From Planctomycetales bacterium (GTDB taxonomy: Bacteria > Planctomycetota > SZUA-567): a DNA stretch of 64,000 nucleotides. Location: the NCBI GenBank assembly GCA_025997475.1, contig BNUQ01000006.1, positions 1 to 64,000 on the forward strand, written 5' to 3'. Below, piece by piece: positions 34,714-43,730 of the stretch. Positions within the stretch are counted from its first letter, which is position 1, and every line of letters begins with the position of its first letter. The notes beneath the pieces are model-generated. The model saw nothing but the letters and a program-made list of their open reading frames with translations. It did not search any database and had not been told where the DNA came from. Made by a program: the position numbers and the translations under genes.

Positions 34714-36102
34714 TTACAGAATGAACCGCGACAAGTCCTCGTCTTTGCTGATTTCCGCCAGCCGGTCGCGCACCATTTGCGGGTCAACCACCACTTTCCG
34801 GTCCCGCCATTCCGGCGCGTTGAACGAGACCTCTTCAAACAATTTTTCCATTACCGTATGCAAGCGCCGCGCGCCGATGTCGTCCGTCGTTTGGTTGACT
34901 TTTTCCGTCAGTTCCGCAATCGCCGCCAACGCCTCGGTTTGGAATTCGACCTCAATCCCTTCGGTCTGCATCAGCAATTTGTATTGCCGCGTCAGCGCGT
35001 TTTTCGGGTGCGTCAAAATCCGCGTGAAATCGTCGCGCGTCAGCGGTTTCAATTCGACGCGAATCGGTAGGCGCCCTTGCAATTCGGGAATCAAATCCGA
35101 CGGTTTTTTGCCGTGAAACGCCCCCGCCGCGATAAATAAAATATGGTCGGTTTTCACCGAGCCGTATTTACTGCTGACTGTGCATCCTTCGACAATCGGC
35201 AACAAATCGCGTTGCACGCCTTCGCGGCTGACATCCGGTCCGCCGCCTTTGTCCGCGCCGATAACTTTGTCGATTTCGTCGATGAAAATGATGCCGTCCT
35301 GCTCGGCGCGCTCAATCGCCGTTTTGTTGACGGCTTCCTCGTCGATGAGTTTTTCCGCCTCTTCCTGTTTGAAAATGCGGCGGGCTTCGGCGACTTTCAC
35401 GCGCCGCGATTTCCGCCGGCTCGGCAAAATGCGGCTGAGCATATCCTGCATTTCCATTCCCATCATTTCGTCGCCGTCAACCGCGCCGAACACGCCGGTT
35501 ACCGACGGATTGGCGTTGGCGACGATTTCGATTTCGCGGTCGTCCATTTCGCCTTTCAGCACTTTTTCGCGAATTTTCGCGCGGGTGCGCTCGATGCGCG
35601 CGTCGGCTTGCTCGCGCTCGACATCGACTTTCTTTTTGCGTCCGCGCGTTTTTTCGTCGGCGCCGCTCTTGTTTTTCGCGTCGTTATTCGGCAACAAATA
35701 GTCGAGAATCGTTTCCACCGCGTGTCCGTCGGCGACATCGGCGACGCGCTCGATTTCTTTGGCGCGGATTTCGTTGAACGACACTTTGACCAAGTCGCGC
35801 ACCATGCTTTCGACATCGCGTCCGTGATAGCCGACTTCGGTGTATTTGCTCGCCTCGATTTTGACGAACGGCGCGTTGACCAAATCCGCCATTCGCCGCG
35901 CGATTTCGGTTTTGCCGACGCCGGTCGGACCGATCATTAAGATATTGCGCGGCATCACTTCTTTGCGCATTTCCGGCTCGATTTGTTGCCGCCGCCAGCG
36001 GTTGCGCATCGCGACCGCCACCGCGCGTTTGGCGGCGTCCTGCCCGATGATATATTGGTCGAGTTTTTCGACGATTTCCTTCGGCGTCATACTGTCGCTC
36101 AT
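34714..36102 (-). CDS. hslU: ATP-dependent protease ATPase subunit HslU
   Basis: 462 residues. AAA+ unfoldase that feeds substrates to the HslV peptidase. N-terminus [20 protein letters not shown], Walker [10 protein letters not shown] (about 56-64), [18 protein letters not shown] pore region, a charged I-domain (about 110-240), Walker [11 protein letters not shown], and the C-terminal tail ending DLSRFIL that docks into HslV. hslV is not next to it, unlike the usual hslVU pair. Start ATG 36102 behind GAAAGG. Confidence 0.98.
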   Translation of the reverse strand: MSDSMTPKEIVEKLDQYIIGQDAAKRAVAVAMRNRWRRQQIEPEMRKEVMPRNILMIGPTGVGKTEIARRMADLVNAPFVKIEASKYTEVGYHGRDVESMVRDLVKVSFNEIRAKEIERVADVADGHAVETILDYLLPNNDAKNKSGADEKTRGRKKKVDVEREQADARIERTRAKIREKVLKGEMDDREIEIVANANPSVTGVFGAVDGDEMMGMEMQDMLSRILPSRRKSRRVKVAEARRIFKQEEAEKLIDEEAVNKTAIERAEQDGIIFIDEIDKVIGADKGGGPDVSREGVQRDLLPIVEGCTVSSKYGSVKTDHILFIAAGAFHGKKPSDLIPELQGRLPIRVELKPLTRDDFTRILTHPKNALTRQYKLLMQTEGIEVEFQTEALAAIAELTEKVNQTTDDIGARRLHTVMEKLFEEVSFNAPEWRDRKVVVDPQMVRDRLAEISKDEDLSRFIL

Positions 36103-36193
36103 ATTTTGCCTTTCGATAAAAACGCGGGACGAATAAAATGCGGCATTGTAGTCAAAGAAAGCGCGGTGGGCAGAGGGTTCACCTACCGTCGCG

Positions 36194-36226
36194 GGGAATA
36201 AAAAATAGGGGCGTATTCGCCCCTAC
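36194..36226 (-). terminator. Terminator of pirin gene
   Basis: TAGGGGCG (36206-36213) and CGCCCCTA (36218-36225) form an 8-bp stem with loop TATT. Read on the minus strand it is followed by six T. It ends the pirin transcript before hslU. Confidence 0.75.
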
Positions 36227-36278
36227 CGGTAACATCCGCGACGTTTTCACCCCGCCTTGCAACTATCGGGAATTTTTA

Positions 36279-37019
36279 TCACTCTGCCGCTTTCGCCATT
36301 TCAATAATAAACACGTGCGCCGTTTCTTCGGCGGCAACCGTGATGTTTTGTCCGATAATTTCCGCCGCGTCGCGCTTTGATAATTTCACGCCGGAGACGC
36401 TCGCGGAGGCGCTTGCGTCGGAGACGTCCGCGGAGACGCGACCTTCAATCAGCACCAAATACGCCTGCCGGTTTGCCGCCACCGCGAAGTCCAATTTTTT
36501 ACCCGCCGTAATAATCGCCGCGTAAGCGTTGATGTCCTGATGAACTTTAATCGGCGCGGACGGGTTCGCGCCGCCGGTGGCAAGCGGCAACCATTGGTCG
36601 TAACGGTCGGCAAGTCGGAACTTCGCGCCGCCGTAATTGGGCTGATGCCCCTTGCCGTCCGGTAAAATCCATATTTGCAAAAAACGGAGCGGCGTTTTTC
36701 CGTAGTTCATTTCACTGTGCGTAACGCCGGTGCCGACGCTCATATATTGCACTTGCCCGCGCGACAACGTTTCTTCGTTGCCCATACTGTCGCCGTGCGT
36801 GAGTTCGCCGTCGATGATGTAGGAAATGATTTCCATATCCGTATGCGAATGCGGCGGAAAACCGGTTTCCGGCTTTACTTCGTCGTCGTTAAGCACCCGT
36901 AACACGCCGAAACGCACGTTGTCGGGGTGGCAATAATCGGCGAACGAAAAATGAAAATAACTATCCACCACGCCCTGATGTCCCCGCTCCATTTTCCGGC
37001 TGTCAGTATAGCGAATCAT
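36279..37019 (-). CDS. Pirin family protein
   Basis: 246 residues from ATG 37019 (GGAAGG upstream). Bicupin fold: N-terminal cupin with HSHTDMEIISYIIDGELTHGD (metal ligands His, His, Glu and a later His in GTGVTHSEMN), LQIWILPDGKG, and a C-terminal cupin after about residue 150. Family members act as quercetin-2,3-dioxygenase or redox sensors. The physiological substrate is unknown. Confidence 0.93.
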   Translation of the reverse strand: MIRYTDSRKMERGHQGVVDSYFHFSFADYCHPDNVRFGVLRVLNDDEVKPETGFPPHSHTDMEIISYIIDGELTHGDSMGNEETLSRGQVQYMSVGTGVTHSEMNYGKTPLRFLQIWILPDGKGHQPNYGGAKFRLADRYDQWLPLATGGANPSAPIKVHQDINAYAAIITAGKKLDFAVAANRQAYLVLIEGRVSADVSDASASASVSGVKLSKRDAAEIIGQNITVAAEETAHVFIIEMAKAAE

Positions 37020-37199
37020 AAGGTCGCCCTTCCCCAAAGGTCGTCGAACGGGTCTATTGGTCCGCTTGGATAGCGGTTGTCAAGTCCGCGTGAACCGCGC
37101 TCGTCGGCGCACGGTTCACGCGAAAAATTGCCGTTTTCTCTTTCGCCGCCGTCCGCTATACTCCCCCGCTTTATTCGATGGCGAGAGGCGACATCCAAA

Positions 37200-38210
37200 A
37201 TGAATCATTGGCGTTTCGGGCGCACCGGCTTGTCGGTGTCAACTTCGGGGATTGGTTGCATTCCCATTCAGCGGATTACGTTTGCCGAGTCGACGCGACT
37301 GTTGCAAGCGGCGGCGGATAACGGCATCAACTTTTTCGACACCGCGCGCGTTTACACCACCAGCGAAGAGCGCCTCGGCGTCGCGTTCAACGACCGCCGC
37401 GCGGCGATTTTTATCGCGACCAAAACGATGGCGCGCGACCGCGTCGGCATTATCGCCGACCTTGAAACCTCGCTGAAAAATTTGCAAACCGATTACGTTG
37501 ACATCTATCAATTGCATAATCCGCCGTCGGTCCCGCGCCCCGGCGATGAAATGTATGACACGTTAATCGACCTCAAAGCGGCGGGGAAAATCCGTTTTCT
37601 CGGCATCACGCAACACGATTTGACGCTGGCGCGGGAAGCCGTTGTCGGCGGAAATTACGACACGTTGCAATATCCGCTGAGCGTGTTGGCGTCCGACGAC
37701 GAATTGACTTTGCCCGCGCTGTGCGCGCGCCACGATGTCGGCTTGCTCGCGATGAAAGCGATGGCGGGCGGCTTGCTCGACGACGCGAAATTGGCGTTCA
37801 CTTTTTTGCGGCGGCAGTTCGCCAACGTCGTGCCGATTTGGGGTGTTCAGCGCGAAACGGAACTCGCGGAATTTTTAGCGTTGGAAAAAGACCCGCCGGA
37901 GTATTCGGCGGCGTTGGCGGAGCGGGCGCGCCGGTATCGCGCGGAACTCGCCGGTTCGTTTTGCCGCGCTTGCGGCTACTGTCTGCCGTGTCCGGTCGGG
38001 ATTCCGATTCCGACGGCGGCGCGAATGTCGCTGTTGTTGCGGCGAATGGTGGCGGAAAATTTTCTCACGTCCGAATGGCGCGAAAAAATGGCGCTCATCA
38101 AGGATTGCCGTCACTGCGGTCAATGCTCGTCGCGCTGTCCGTATCACCTTGACACGCCGGCGCTGTTGGCGAGCGAATGGGAAAAATATCAAACCGCGAT
38201 TAGCAATTAA
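37200..38210 (+). CDS. Aldo/keto reductase with C-terminal 4Fe-4S domain
   Basis: 336 residues from ATG 37200. The AKR catalytic tetrad is visible: Asp in NFFDTARVY, Tyr in the same stretch, Lys in ATKTMARD, His in YQLHNPPS. After the barrel, CRACGYCLPCPVGIPIP and CRHCGQCSSRCPYHL supply cysteines for iron-sulphur clusters, as in the YhdN-like ferredoxin-fused AKR group. It reduces small carbonyls with NAD(P)H; the electron partner is not known. The stop codon is drawn from the following heptamer repeat. Confidence 0.95.
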   Translation: MNHWRFGRTGLSVSTSGIGCIPIQRITFAESTRLLQAAADNGINFFDTARVYTTSEERLGVAFNDRRAAIFIATKTMARDRVGIIADLETSLKNLQTDYVDIYQLHNPPSVPRPGDEMYDTLIDLKAAGKIRFLGITQHDLTLAREAVVGGNYDTLQYPLSVLASDDELTLPALCARHDVGLLAMKAMAGGLLDDAKLAFTFLRRQFANVVPIWGVQRETELAEFLALEKDPPEYSAALAERARRYRAELAGSFCRACGYCLPCPVGIPIPTAARMSLLLRRMVAENFLTSEWREKMALIKDCRHCGQCSSRCPYHLDTPALLASEWEKYQTAISN

Positions 38211-38312
38211 CAATTAACCATTAAAAGTTATGGAATTTAATTTGCAAATTCGCGAAGCGAAATTTGTAATCAATTCCTCGATTTTTAATTTTTAATTGTT
38301 AATTGTTAATTG
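38206..38312. repeat. Heptamer arms around conserved core
   Basis: Left arm AATTAAC-type units, right arm TTTTTAA and TTGTTAA units, both with 7-bp period. The core has GGAATTT ... TTCGCGAAGCGAAA ... AATTCC. Same architecture as at 3882, 48800 and 57985. Confidence 0.85.
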
Positions 38313-38328
38313 CTCTTCGGGTGTAACG

Positions 38329-39234
38329 ATGAGCAGAGAGGCGTTAGGCAAGGGCTTAAAGGGGATGTTAGGCGTCGCGTCGCCGACCGCGCCAGTCGTG
38401 CCCGTCGCGCCCGTCGCGACGGCGCTGTCCGTGCCGCTCAACCAAATTGCCGCGTCGCCGTTTCAGCCGCGGCAGGTTTTTGACGAGACCAAATTGGCGG
38501 AATTGGCGGAATCCATCGGCGAACTCGGCTTGGTGCAACCGCTCGTCGTGCGCCGGTTGGACGCGACGCATTATCAATTGGTTGCGGGCGAGCGGCGGCT
38601 ACGCGCGTTGACGATGCTCGGCTGGCAGGACGCGCCGGTAACGATTTGCAACGCGCCGGAAGACACGTTGCGGGAAACGGCGTTGGTCGAAAATCTGCAA
38701 CGGGAAAATCTGAACGCCATCGAAACGGCGGAGGCGCTGAAAGAATTGAGCGACAACACCGACCTCACGCACGAAAAAATCGCGGCGCGTCTCGGCAAAA
38801 GCCGCGTCTGGATTACGAACACGCTCCGTTTGTTAAATCTGCCGCGCGAGGTCTGCCGGTTGATTGCCGGCGACGAAATTTCCGGCGCGCACGGGCGGAC
38901 GTTGCTCGGTTTAGCCGACCCGGTGTCGCAATTGAAATTGGCGAAGCGCGTCGTCGCGGAACAAATTCCGGTGCAAAAATTAGAAAAAATCGTGCAGGAA
39001 ATGACGGGCGGCAAACGCCCGAAAAAGCGCGACGCCAACGACGACAGCAACGCGGCGCCGGTCGCGCCGGTCGGCAAAAATCGCCATTTATTGGATTTGG
39101 AACAACGGCTGGGCGTTCGGCTCGGCGCGCAAGTCCGCATCCTCGACGAGCGCGGCGCGGGAAAAATCGAAATCACCTACGGCTCCTACGACGACATCGC
39201 CGGAATTTTGGAGCGGTTGGGAATGAGCGAGTAA
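38329..39234 (+). CDS. parB: ParB family chromosome partitioning protein
   Basis: 301 residues from ATG 38329. ParB N-terminal CTPase domain: PLNQIAASPFQPRQVFDE, LGLVQPLVVRR, the GERRLRA box and ENLQRENLNAIE. The helix-turn-helix follows (LTHEKIAARLGKSRVWITNT), and the C-terminal dimerisation region ends near ILERLGMSE. It binds parS sites and spreads along DNA. parA is not adjacent, which is unusual; I see no parS in this window. Confidence 0.96.
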   Translation: MSREALGKGLKGMLGVASPTAPVVPVAPVATALSVPLNQIAASPFQPRQVFDETKLAELAESIGELGLVQPLVVRRLDATHYQLVAGERRLRALTMLGWQDAPVTICNAPEDTLRETALVENLQRENLNAIETAEALKELSDNTDLTHEKIAARLGKSRVWITNTLRLLNLPREVCRLIAGDEISGAHGRTLLGLADPVSQLKLAKRVVAEQIPVQKLEKIVQEMTGGKRPKKRDANDDSNAAPVAPVGKNRHLLDLEQRLGVRLGAQVRILDERGAGKIEITYGSYDDIAGILERLGMSE

Positions 39235-39252
39235 AAGGGGAAAAGGGGTTAA

Positions 39253-39372
39253 GAGAGCAGAGTTGAAAGTTTAGAGTTTAGAGTTGAGCAGTGGTCGCGC
39301 TTCGCGCGTCTTAAAAATAAAACGCCACGCTCTTAACTCTAAACTTTTAACTCTCAACTCTCAACTCTCAAC
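39253..39372. repeat. Heptamer inverted arms
   Basis: Left arm AGAGTTG/AAAGTTT units; right arm CTCTTAA, CTCTAAA, CTTTTAA and three CTCTCAA units. The core contains GCGCTTCGCGCG. Confidence 0.85.
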
Positions 39373-39440
39373 TTCCCCGTTGACCGCCATTTACGATAAA
39401 GCAAAATGCCACCCACGCCAAACTAAAAAGGGGATACATA

Positions 39441-40706
39441 ATGCCAAACTTTTTCTACACCGCCATCGACGCCAAAGGCAACGAAAAAAGCGGAAAAATC
39501 GAAGCGGGCGACGCGCAAAAAGCCCGCGAAGAATTGCAGTCGCGCGGAATGTATCCCAAATCCATTTCGCAAAAACAAGAAAAAAAGAAAGTCGCCACCG
39601 ACGACGTTGACGCTTCGCACAAGCGCACCAACACCCTGCTCGCCGGCAAGGTCAAAGGCAAGGAACTCACCTTGTTCACGCGGCAACTCGCCACACTCCT
39701 CGAAGCCGGTATGCCGCTGTTGCGCTCGCTCGATATTCTGTCGCAAATGTTGCGCGGCGGCGTGATGCGCAACTCGGTGTTGGACATTAGCGACGAGGTG
39801 CAGGGCGGCGCCAGTTTGTCCAACGCGATGTCGCACAAGCCGAAGGTCTTTGACACGCTTTACAGCAGTATGATCAAGGCGGGCGAGGCGTCCGGTCAGT
39901 TGGGGCGGATTTTGAGCCGCTTGGCGGACTTGCGCGAAAAGACCGAAAAATTGGTGCGCAAAGTTATCGGCGCGTTGGTTTATCCGGCGGCCATCACCGT
40001 CATCGCGGTGTTGATTCTGACCGGCATTATGCTGTTCGTCATCCCGAAATTCAAAGAGATGTTTTCGCAGTTGGGCGTGGATTTGCCGGGTCCGACGGTA
40101 TTGCTGTTGCGCATCACCGATGAAATGACCTATCTGTATTTCGGCGTCATTCCGGCGGCGGTCGTTTATCTGCTATTTTTCCCGTTCGTGCTTTATACTA
40201 TCTGGCGCGTTGTGCGCTCGTTCCCGCCGGGCAAAACGCTGACCGATATGGCCATTTTGAAGTTGCCGATTTTCGGGCTGATTATCCGTAAATCGTCGTT
40301 GTCGCGTTGTTGCCGGACGCTGGGCGAGTTGGACGCCGCCGGCGTGCCGGTGTTGGAATCGCTGGCGATTATCAAGGACGCGCTGGGGAACACCGTCATT
40401 CGCGCCGCGGTCAACGACGTGTATGTCGGCATTCGCGAGGGCGAAAATATGTCCACGACGATGCGGAGGAACAAGCAATTCGATTTGATGACGGTGAATA
40501 TGGTCGCCGTCGGCGAAGAGACCGGTGAACTCGACAAAATGTTAATTCGCGTGGCGGACAATTTCGACGACGAGGTCAACGTGCTGGTCGAAAGTATGAT
40601 GAGTTTGTTGGAGCCGGCGCTGATTGTGATGATGGGCGGCGCGGTCGGCTTTATCGTTATCTCACTGTTTATGCCGCTGATTTCAATTATTTCGGCGCTG
40701 TCGTGA
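39441..40706 (+). CDS. pilC: Type IV pilus inner-membrane platform protein PilC
   Basis: 421 residues. N-terminal DAKGNEKSGKIEAGDAQKAREEL is the typical start, followed by two T2SSF repeats (FTRQLATLLEAGMPLLRSLDIL and CCRTLGELDAAGVPVLESLAII) and three membrane helices (about 180-200, 225-255, 390-415). It anchors the PilB motor and transmits its motion to the pilus base. Start ATG 39441 behind AAAAAGGGG. pilB lies 22 kb away, so pilus genes are dispersed. Confidence 0.96.
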   Translation: MPNFFYTAIDAKGNEKSGKIEAGDAQKAREELQSRGMYPKSISQKQEKKKVATDDVDASHKRTNTLLAGKVKGKELTLFTRQLATLLEAGMPLLRSLDILSQMLRGGVMRNSVLDISDEVQGGASLSNAMSHKPKVFDTLYSSMIKAGEASGQLGRILSRLADLREKTEKLVRKVIGALVYPAAITVIAVLILTGIMLFVIPKFKEMFSQLGVDLPGPTVLLLRITDEMTYLYFGVIPAAVVYLLFFPFVLYTIWRVVRSFPPGKTLTDMAILKLPIFGLIIRKSSLSRCCRTLGELDAAGVPVLESLAIIKDALGNTVIRAAVNDVYVGIREGENMSTTMRRNKQFDLMTVNMVAVGEETGELDKMLIRVADNFDDEVNVLVESMMSLLEPALIVMMGGAVGFIVISLFMPLISIISALS

Positions 40707-40707
40707 G

Positions 40708-40797
40708 AGCGCAGAGTTGAGAGTTGAAAGTTTAGAGTTGAGGGGAGAGCCGCCTAAATTTTCAACTTTTAACTTTCAACTTTTAACTTTTTACTTT
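40708..40797. repeat. Heptamer inverted arms
   Basis: AGAGTTG/AAAGTTT units face CTTTTAA, CTTTCAA and CTTTTTA units. Directly precedes the flippase gene and leaves it without a clear ribosome site. Confidence 0.8.
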
Positions 40798-40812
40798 CGC
40801 GATAAGCCCCCA

Positions 40813-42036
40813 ATGACCGACGCCCCCGACGCCCCCGACGCCCCCGACGCCCCCGCCGCATCCGCAAAAGTTCCCAGCCGTCTCGGCGCGGTCGGCATCG
40901 GGATTTTAATCTTCAACGCGCTGACGTTGGCGTTGTGGGGCGTCCGCTTATTTAAGCCGGACTTTCTCGCCGGTCCGCTGATTCCGTGTCTTGCCCTCGC
41001 GCTTTTGCCGGGGTCGTTAATCGCCCTGTTCTTTCGCCATAAATTGGCGCATACTTTTTATCGCGTCGGTTTAGCCGGCGGTTTGCTGGTCTATTTGGTT
41101 CTGAAAAAAACGCTGGCGCCCGACCGCCTGTGGGCGTTGCTGACCGACTGGCAATTTCTCGCCGCCGGCGCGCTTTGTTTGGCAATCCCGATTTTTATCG
41201 GCGCGTGGCGTTGGCAAATGCTGTTGCGCGGGCAAAAATTCACTATCGGTTTTTGGACGATTTTTCGCCTGACGCTCGTCAGTTACTTTTTCAACACGTT
41301 TATCCCCGGCGCCAACGGCGGCGATATTTATCGCTTTTACCAATTGGCGAAAATCAAAGCCGTTCCGGCTTCCGCCGCCGCCACGACGGTTTTGCTTGAC
41401 CATTTTTTGGGGATGCCGACGCTGATGTTGTGCGTGTTAATCGGCGTGGCGGCGAATCTCGGCGCGGGCGACGGCGCGGCGTGGGCGCAATATCATTATC
41501 TCGTTCGCTTTCTCGGCGTCGCGGCGGCGATTGCGTTCGGCGGTTCGTTGTTGCTCCTCGCCGGTTCGATGGTTTTGCATTCGTTCACGGCGCGGCTCGA
41601 AGAAAAAATCCCCGGCGGGAAAACGCTGGCGAAAGTGACGGCGGCGTTGGCGGCGTATCGCGAACAACCGCGTCTCATCATCGGCGCGGCGGCGATTTCG
41701 GCGGCGATGCACGCGGCGACGCTGGCGGCGTTTTGGTTTTTCGGACAAGCGGCAAAAATGCAAGAAATCGGCGTTTCGCAGTATTTATTTCTGGTGTTCG
41801 CCGGTTTGTCCATAAACTACATACCCGTTTCCCCCGGCGGCATCGGTTTGGGCGAATTGGGGTTTGAGACGCTGTTCCAAATGGCGCCGCCGTTTTTAGC
41901 CGACAACGGCGCCGCCGCCGCGACGATGATGATTGGCTACCGCCTCGCGATGCTGTTTTACGGCGCGATTGGCTGGTTGCTGTATGTCGGCGGCAAACAC
42001 CGCCTTGGCGAGGGCGAAATTAAAATCGGCGCATAA
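40813..42036 (+). CDS. Lysylphosphatidylglycerol synthase/flippase-like membrane protein (UPF0104)
   Basis: 407 residues from ATG 40813. N-terminal DAP repeats (9-bp DNA repeat), then about eight transmembrane helices. YFFNTFIPGANGGDIYRFYQL and the C-terminal NYIPVSPGGIGLGELGFETLF are the two signature blocks of the LPG_synthase_TM/AglD2-like family. Members flip or modify lipids; without the soluble transferase domain a flippase role is most likely. Confidence 0.88.
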   Translation: MTDAPDAPDAPDAPAASAKVPSRLGAVGIGILIFNALTLALWGVRLFKPDFLAGPLIPCLALALLPGSLIALFFRHKLAHTFYRVGLAGGLLVYLVLKKTLAPDRLWALLTDWQFLAAGALCLAIPIFIGAWRWQMLLRGQKFTIGFWTIFRLTLVSYFFNTFIPGANGGDIYRFYQLAKIKAVPASAAATTVLLDHFLGMPTLMLCVLIGVAANLGAGDGAAWAQYHYLVRFLGVAAAIAFGGSLLLLAGSMVLHSFTARLEEKIPGGKTLAKVTAALAAYREQPRLIIGAAAISAAMHAATLAAFWFFGQAAKMQEIGVSQYLFLVFAGLSINYIPVSPGGIGLGELGFETLFQMAPPFLADNGAAAATMMIGYRLAMLFYGAIGWLLYVGGKHRLGEGEIKIGA

Positions 42037-42121
42037 AAAAGAACGTATCCACGAATTTTCTTGCTCTTGCCGGTTACTGAACGATTCTCACTTTCTTCTC
42101 ACTTGCAAAAAAGGAGCGACG

Positions 42122-42412
42122 ATGTTACTCAATCTGGTGCGCAAAAGTTTCACGCAATTTTTTGAAATTATTCTGTGGATTATTTTAGTCGGGAGCGCGT
42201 TGTCGGGATTAGTTACCGGCGCGGCGGCGTATGGTTTTCTCGGCGGACTCGGCGGGCTGATTTTCGGCGCGGTTTATGGCGCGTTGACTATCGTGGTTCT
42301 CGGCGGCGTGGTTTCGGTGTTCCTGAAAATGGCGAGCGATGTCGAAAAACTCGCCGCCGCGAAAAATCCGGCGGAAGCGCCGTCGATACCGGCGGAAAAG
42401 ACCGGCGAATAA
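42122..42412 (+). CDS. Small two-helix membrane protein
   Basis: 96 residues from ATG 42122, with AAAGGAG upstream. Two hydrophobic segments (FFEIILWIILVGSALSGLV and FLGGLGGLIFGAVYGALTIV) joined by a Gly/Ala-rich turn, then a soluble tail rich in Ala and Glu. Not a family I can name with certainty. It precedes accB but is separated by a repeat. Confidence 0.75.
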   Translation: MLLNLVRKSFTQFFEIILWIILVGSALSGLVTGAAAYGFLGGLGGLIFGAVYGALTIVVLGGVVSVFLKMASDVEKLAAAKNPAEAPSIPAEKTGE

Positions 42413-42444
42413 ACCCGCTTCCTTTTCTCGCACGGCGGCACAAC

Positions 42445-42495
42445 AATTAAGAATTAAGAAGTTCTTAATTCTGTATTCTTAATGCTTAATTGCTC
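42445..42495. repeat. Heptamer inverted arms (short)
   Basis: AATTAAG units immediately followed by their inverse (TTCTTAA, TTCTGTA, TTCTTAA, TGCTTAA), with almost no core. Confidence 0.8.
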
Positions 42496-42524
42496 TTTTT
42501 TCCTCTATCGCACAGGACGCATCT

Positions 42525-42995
42525 ATGGAACCCAAAAAAAATGCCGGCGTGAAAGCCGCCGAAGTTGACAAAATCGGGGCGTTGATGGCGTTGATGAACG
42601 AACACGGCGTCGCCAATCTCGAATTGGAAGAAAAGGACTTCAAACTGAAACTCGAAAAATATCCGCGCGGTAGCGGCGCGCCCGTGGCGGCGCCGGTGGC
42701 GCTCGCGGCGGTCGCCCCGCCGCCCGGCGGCGACGCGGCGGCAAAAACCGACCCGGCGCTGACGCCGATTAAAAGCCCGATTGTCGGGACGTTTTACGCC
42801 TCGCCGTCGCCGGAGTCGGCGTCGTTTGTGGCGGTCGGCGACAAGGTCAACGCGGACACGATTGTGTGCATTATCGAAGCGATGAAAATTATGAACGAAG
42901 TCAAAGCCGAACTTTCCGGCACTGTGGAAAAAATGTTGGTCGAAAACGGCGACCCGGTGGAATACGGTCAGCCGCTGTTTTTAGTGCGCAAATAG
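42525..42995 (+). CDS. accB: Biotin carboxyl carrier protein of acetyl-CoA carboxylase
   Basis: 156 residues. N-terminal helix region ([22 protein letters not shown]), a Pro/Ala linker, then the biotinyl domain with the biotin-accepting Lys in [16 protein letters not shown] and the C-terminal [13 protein letters not shown]. It carries CO2 from AccC to the transcarboxylase for malonyl-CoA synthesis. accC follows after a hicBA insertion; bioB, which makes the cofactor, is 5 kb downstream. Confidence 0.97.
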   Translation: MEPKKNAGVKAAEVDKIGALMALMNEHGVANLELEEKDFKLKLEKYPRGSGAPVAAPVALAAVAPPPGGDAAAKTDPALTPIKSPIVGTFYASPSPESASFVAVGDKVNADTIVCIIEAMKIMNEVKAELSGTVEKMLVENGDPVEYGQPLFLVRK

Positions 42996-43023
42996 GCGTC
43001 ATCGGGGCAATGCCGGTCTATAC

Positions 43024-43115
43024 TCATTACGAATTGGTTTGCGGAAAAGTCATTTGCGTAAATACGCAACGGTTCGCGTTTCGGTAAAATAAACCCGCAA
43101 ACCAATTCGTAATGA
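43024..43115. repeat. Perfect 21-bp inverted repeat with nested palindrome
   Basis: TCATTACGAATTGGTTTGCGG (43024-43044) is exactly inverted at 43095-43115, with a 50-base spacer. The spacer holds TGCGTAAATACGCA (43054-43067). It lies between accB and hicB and may be a cruciform, a terminator-like RNA structure or a small mobile remnant. Confidence 0.85.
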
Positions 43116-43148
43116 TTCTATTGAAGTTTTCGCCGTTGAGGAACGCCG

Positions 43149-43370
43149 ATGGAAAAAATTATCGAACTGCGGATTGAGCATTTGCCGGAAGGGTGCTTTT
43201 TGGCGACTTCGGAGAGCGTTCAAGGGCTTGTTGCCCAAGGGCGCACTATCAGCGAGACCTTGGAAATTGCCAAAGACGTGGTCAAAAAACTAATCGAAGC
43301 CCAGAGCCCGTTGCCGGAGATGGCGGATTTACCGGAGGATTTTTCCTATCCGTTGGTCGTGGGGGTCTGA
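43149..43370 (+). CDS. hicB: HicB family antitoxin
   Basis: 73 residues: EHLPEGCFLATSESVQGLVAQGRTISETLEIAKDVV is the usual HicB partial RNase-H-like fold (DUF1902 type). There is no added helix-turn-helix domain, so autoregulation may need HicA or another factor. Stops three bases before hicA. Ribosome site GAGGAACG. Confidence 0.88.
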   Translation: MEKIIELRIEHLPEGCFLATSESVQGLVAQGRTISETLEIAKDVVKKLIEAQSPLPEMADLPEDFSYPLVVGV

Positions 43371-43373
43371 CTT

Positions 43374-43607
43374 ATGGGGCAATTGTCCGGTTTTCGGTAT
43401 CGCGAAATTGTGCGAATTCTGAAACAATTTGGTTTTGCGTTTTATCGGCAAGCGGCGGGAAGTCACGAAATTTGGTTTTCCGCTAAAACGCGGCGTTTCA
43501 CCACGATTCCCAACCATAACAGCGATATGCCGGAAGGAACGTTGCGCGCCATATTACGACAAGCGGGGATTTCGCCGGCTGATTTTCTGACGGCGGAGAA
43601 AAGTTGA
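43374..43607 (+). CDS. hicA: HicA family mRNA interferase toxin
   Basis: 77 residues with the dsRBD-like HicA fold: YREIVRILKQFGFAFYRQAAG, the catalytic His in GSHEIWFS, TTIPNHNSDMPEGTLRAILRQAGIS. It degrades mRNA when free of HicB. The antitoxin gene comes first, opposite to the classical hicAB order but common in this subgroup. The pair lies inside the accB-accC unit. Confidence 0.92.
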   Translation: MGQLSGFRYREIVRILKQFGFAFYRQAAGSHEIWFSAKTRRFTTIPNHNSDMPEGTLRAILRQAGISPADFLTAEKS

Positions 43608-43730
43608 AAGAAAGCGAGACGATGGCGGTAACCGCCTGCGGCTATCCTCGCTAAACTCTAAACTTTCAACTCTGCCTCTTCGCGAGAAATAATTTCTTTC
43701 TTAAACGAACACCGTCACCAAAGGAAATCT

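Noticed and set aside
43024..43115. Integron attC site
   Set aside because: The arms do not show the RYYYAAC/GTTRRRY core sites, and no integron integrase is near.
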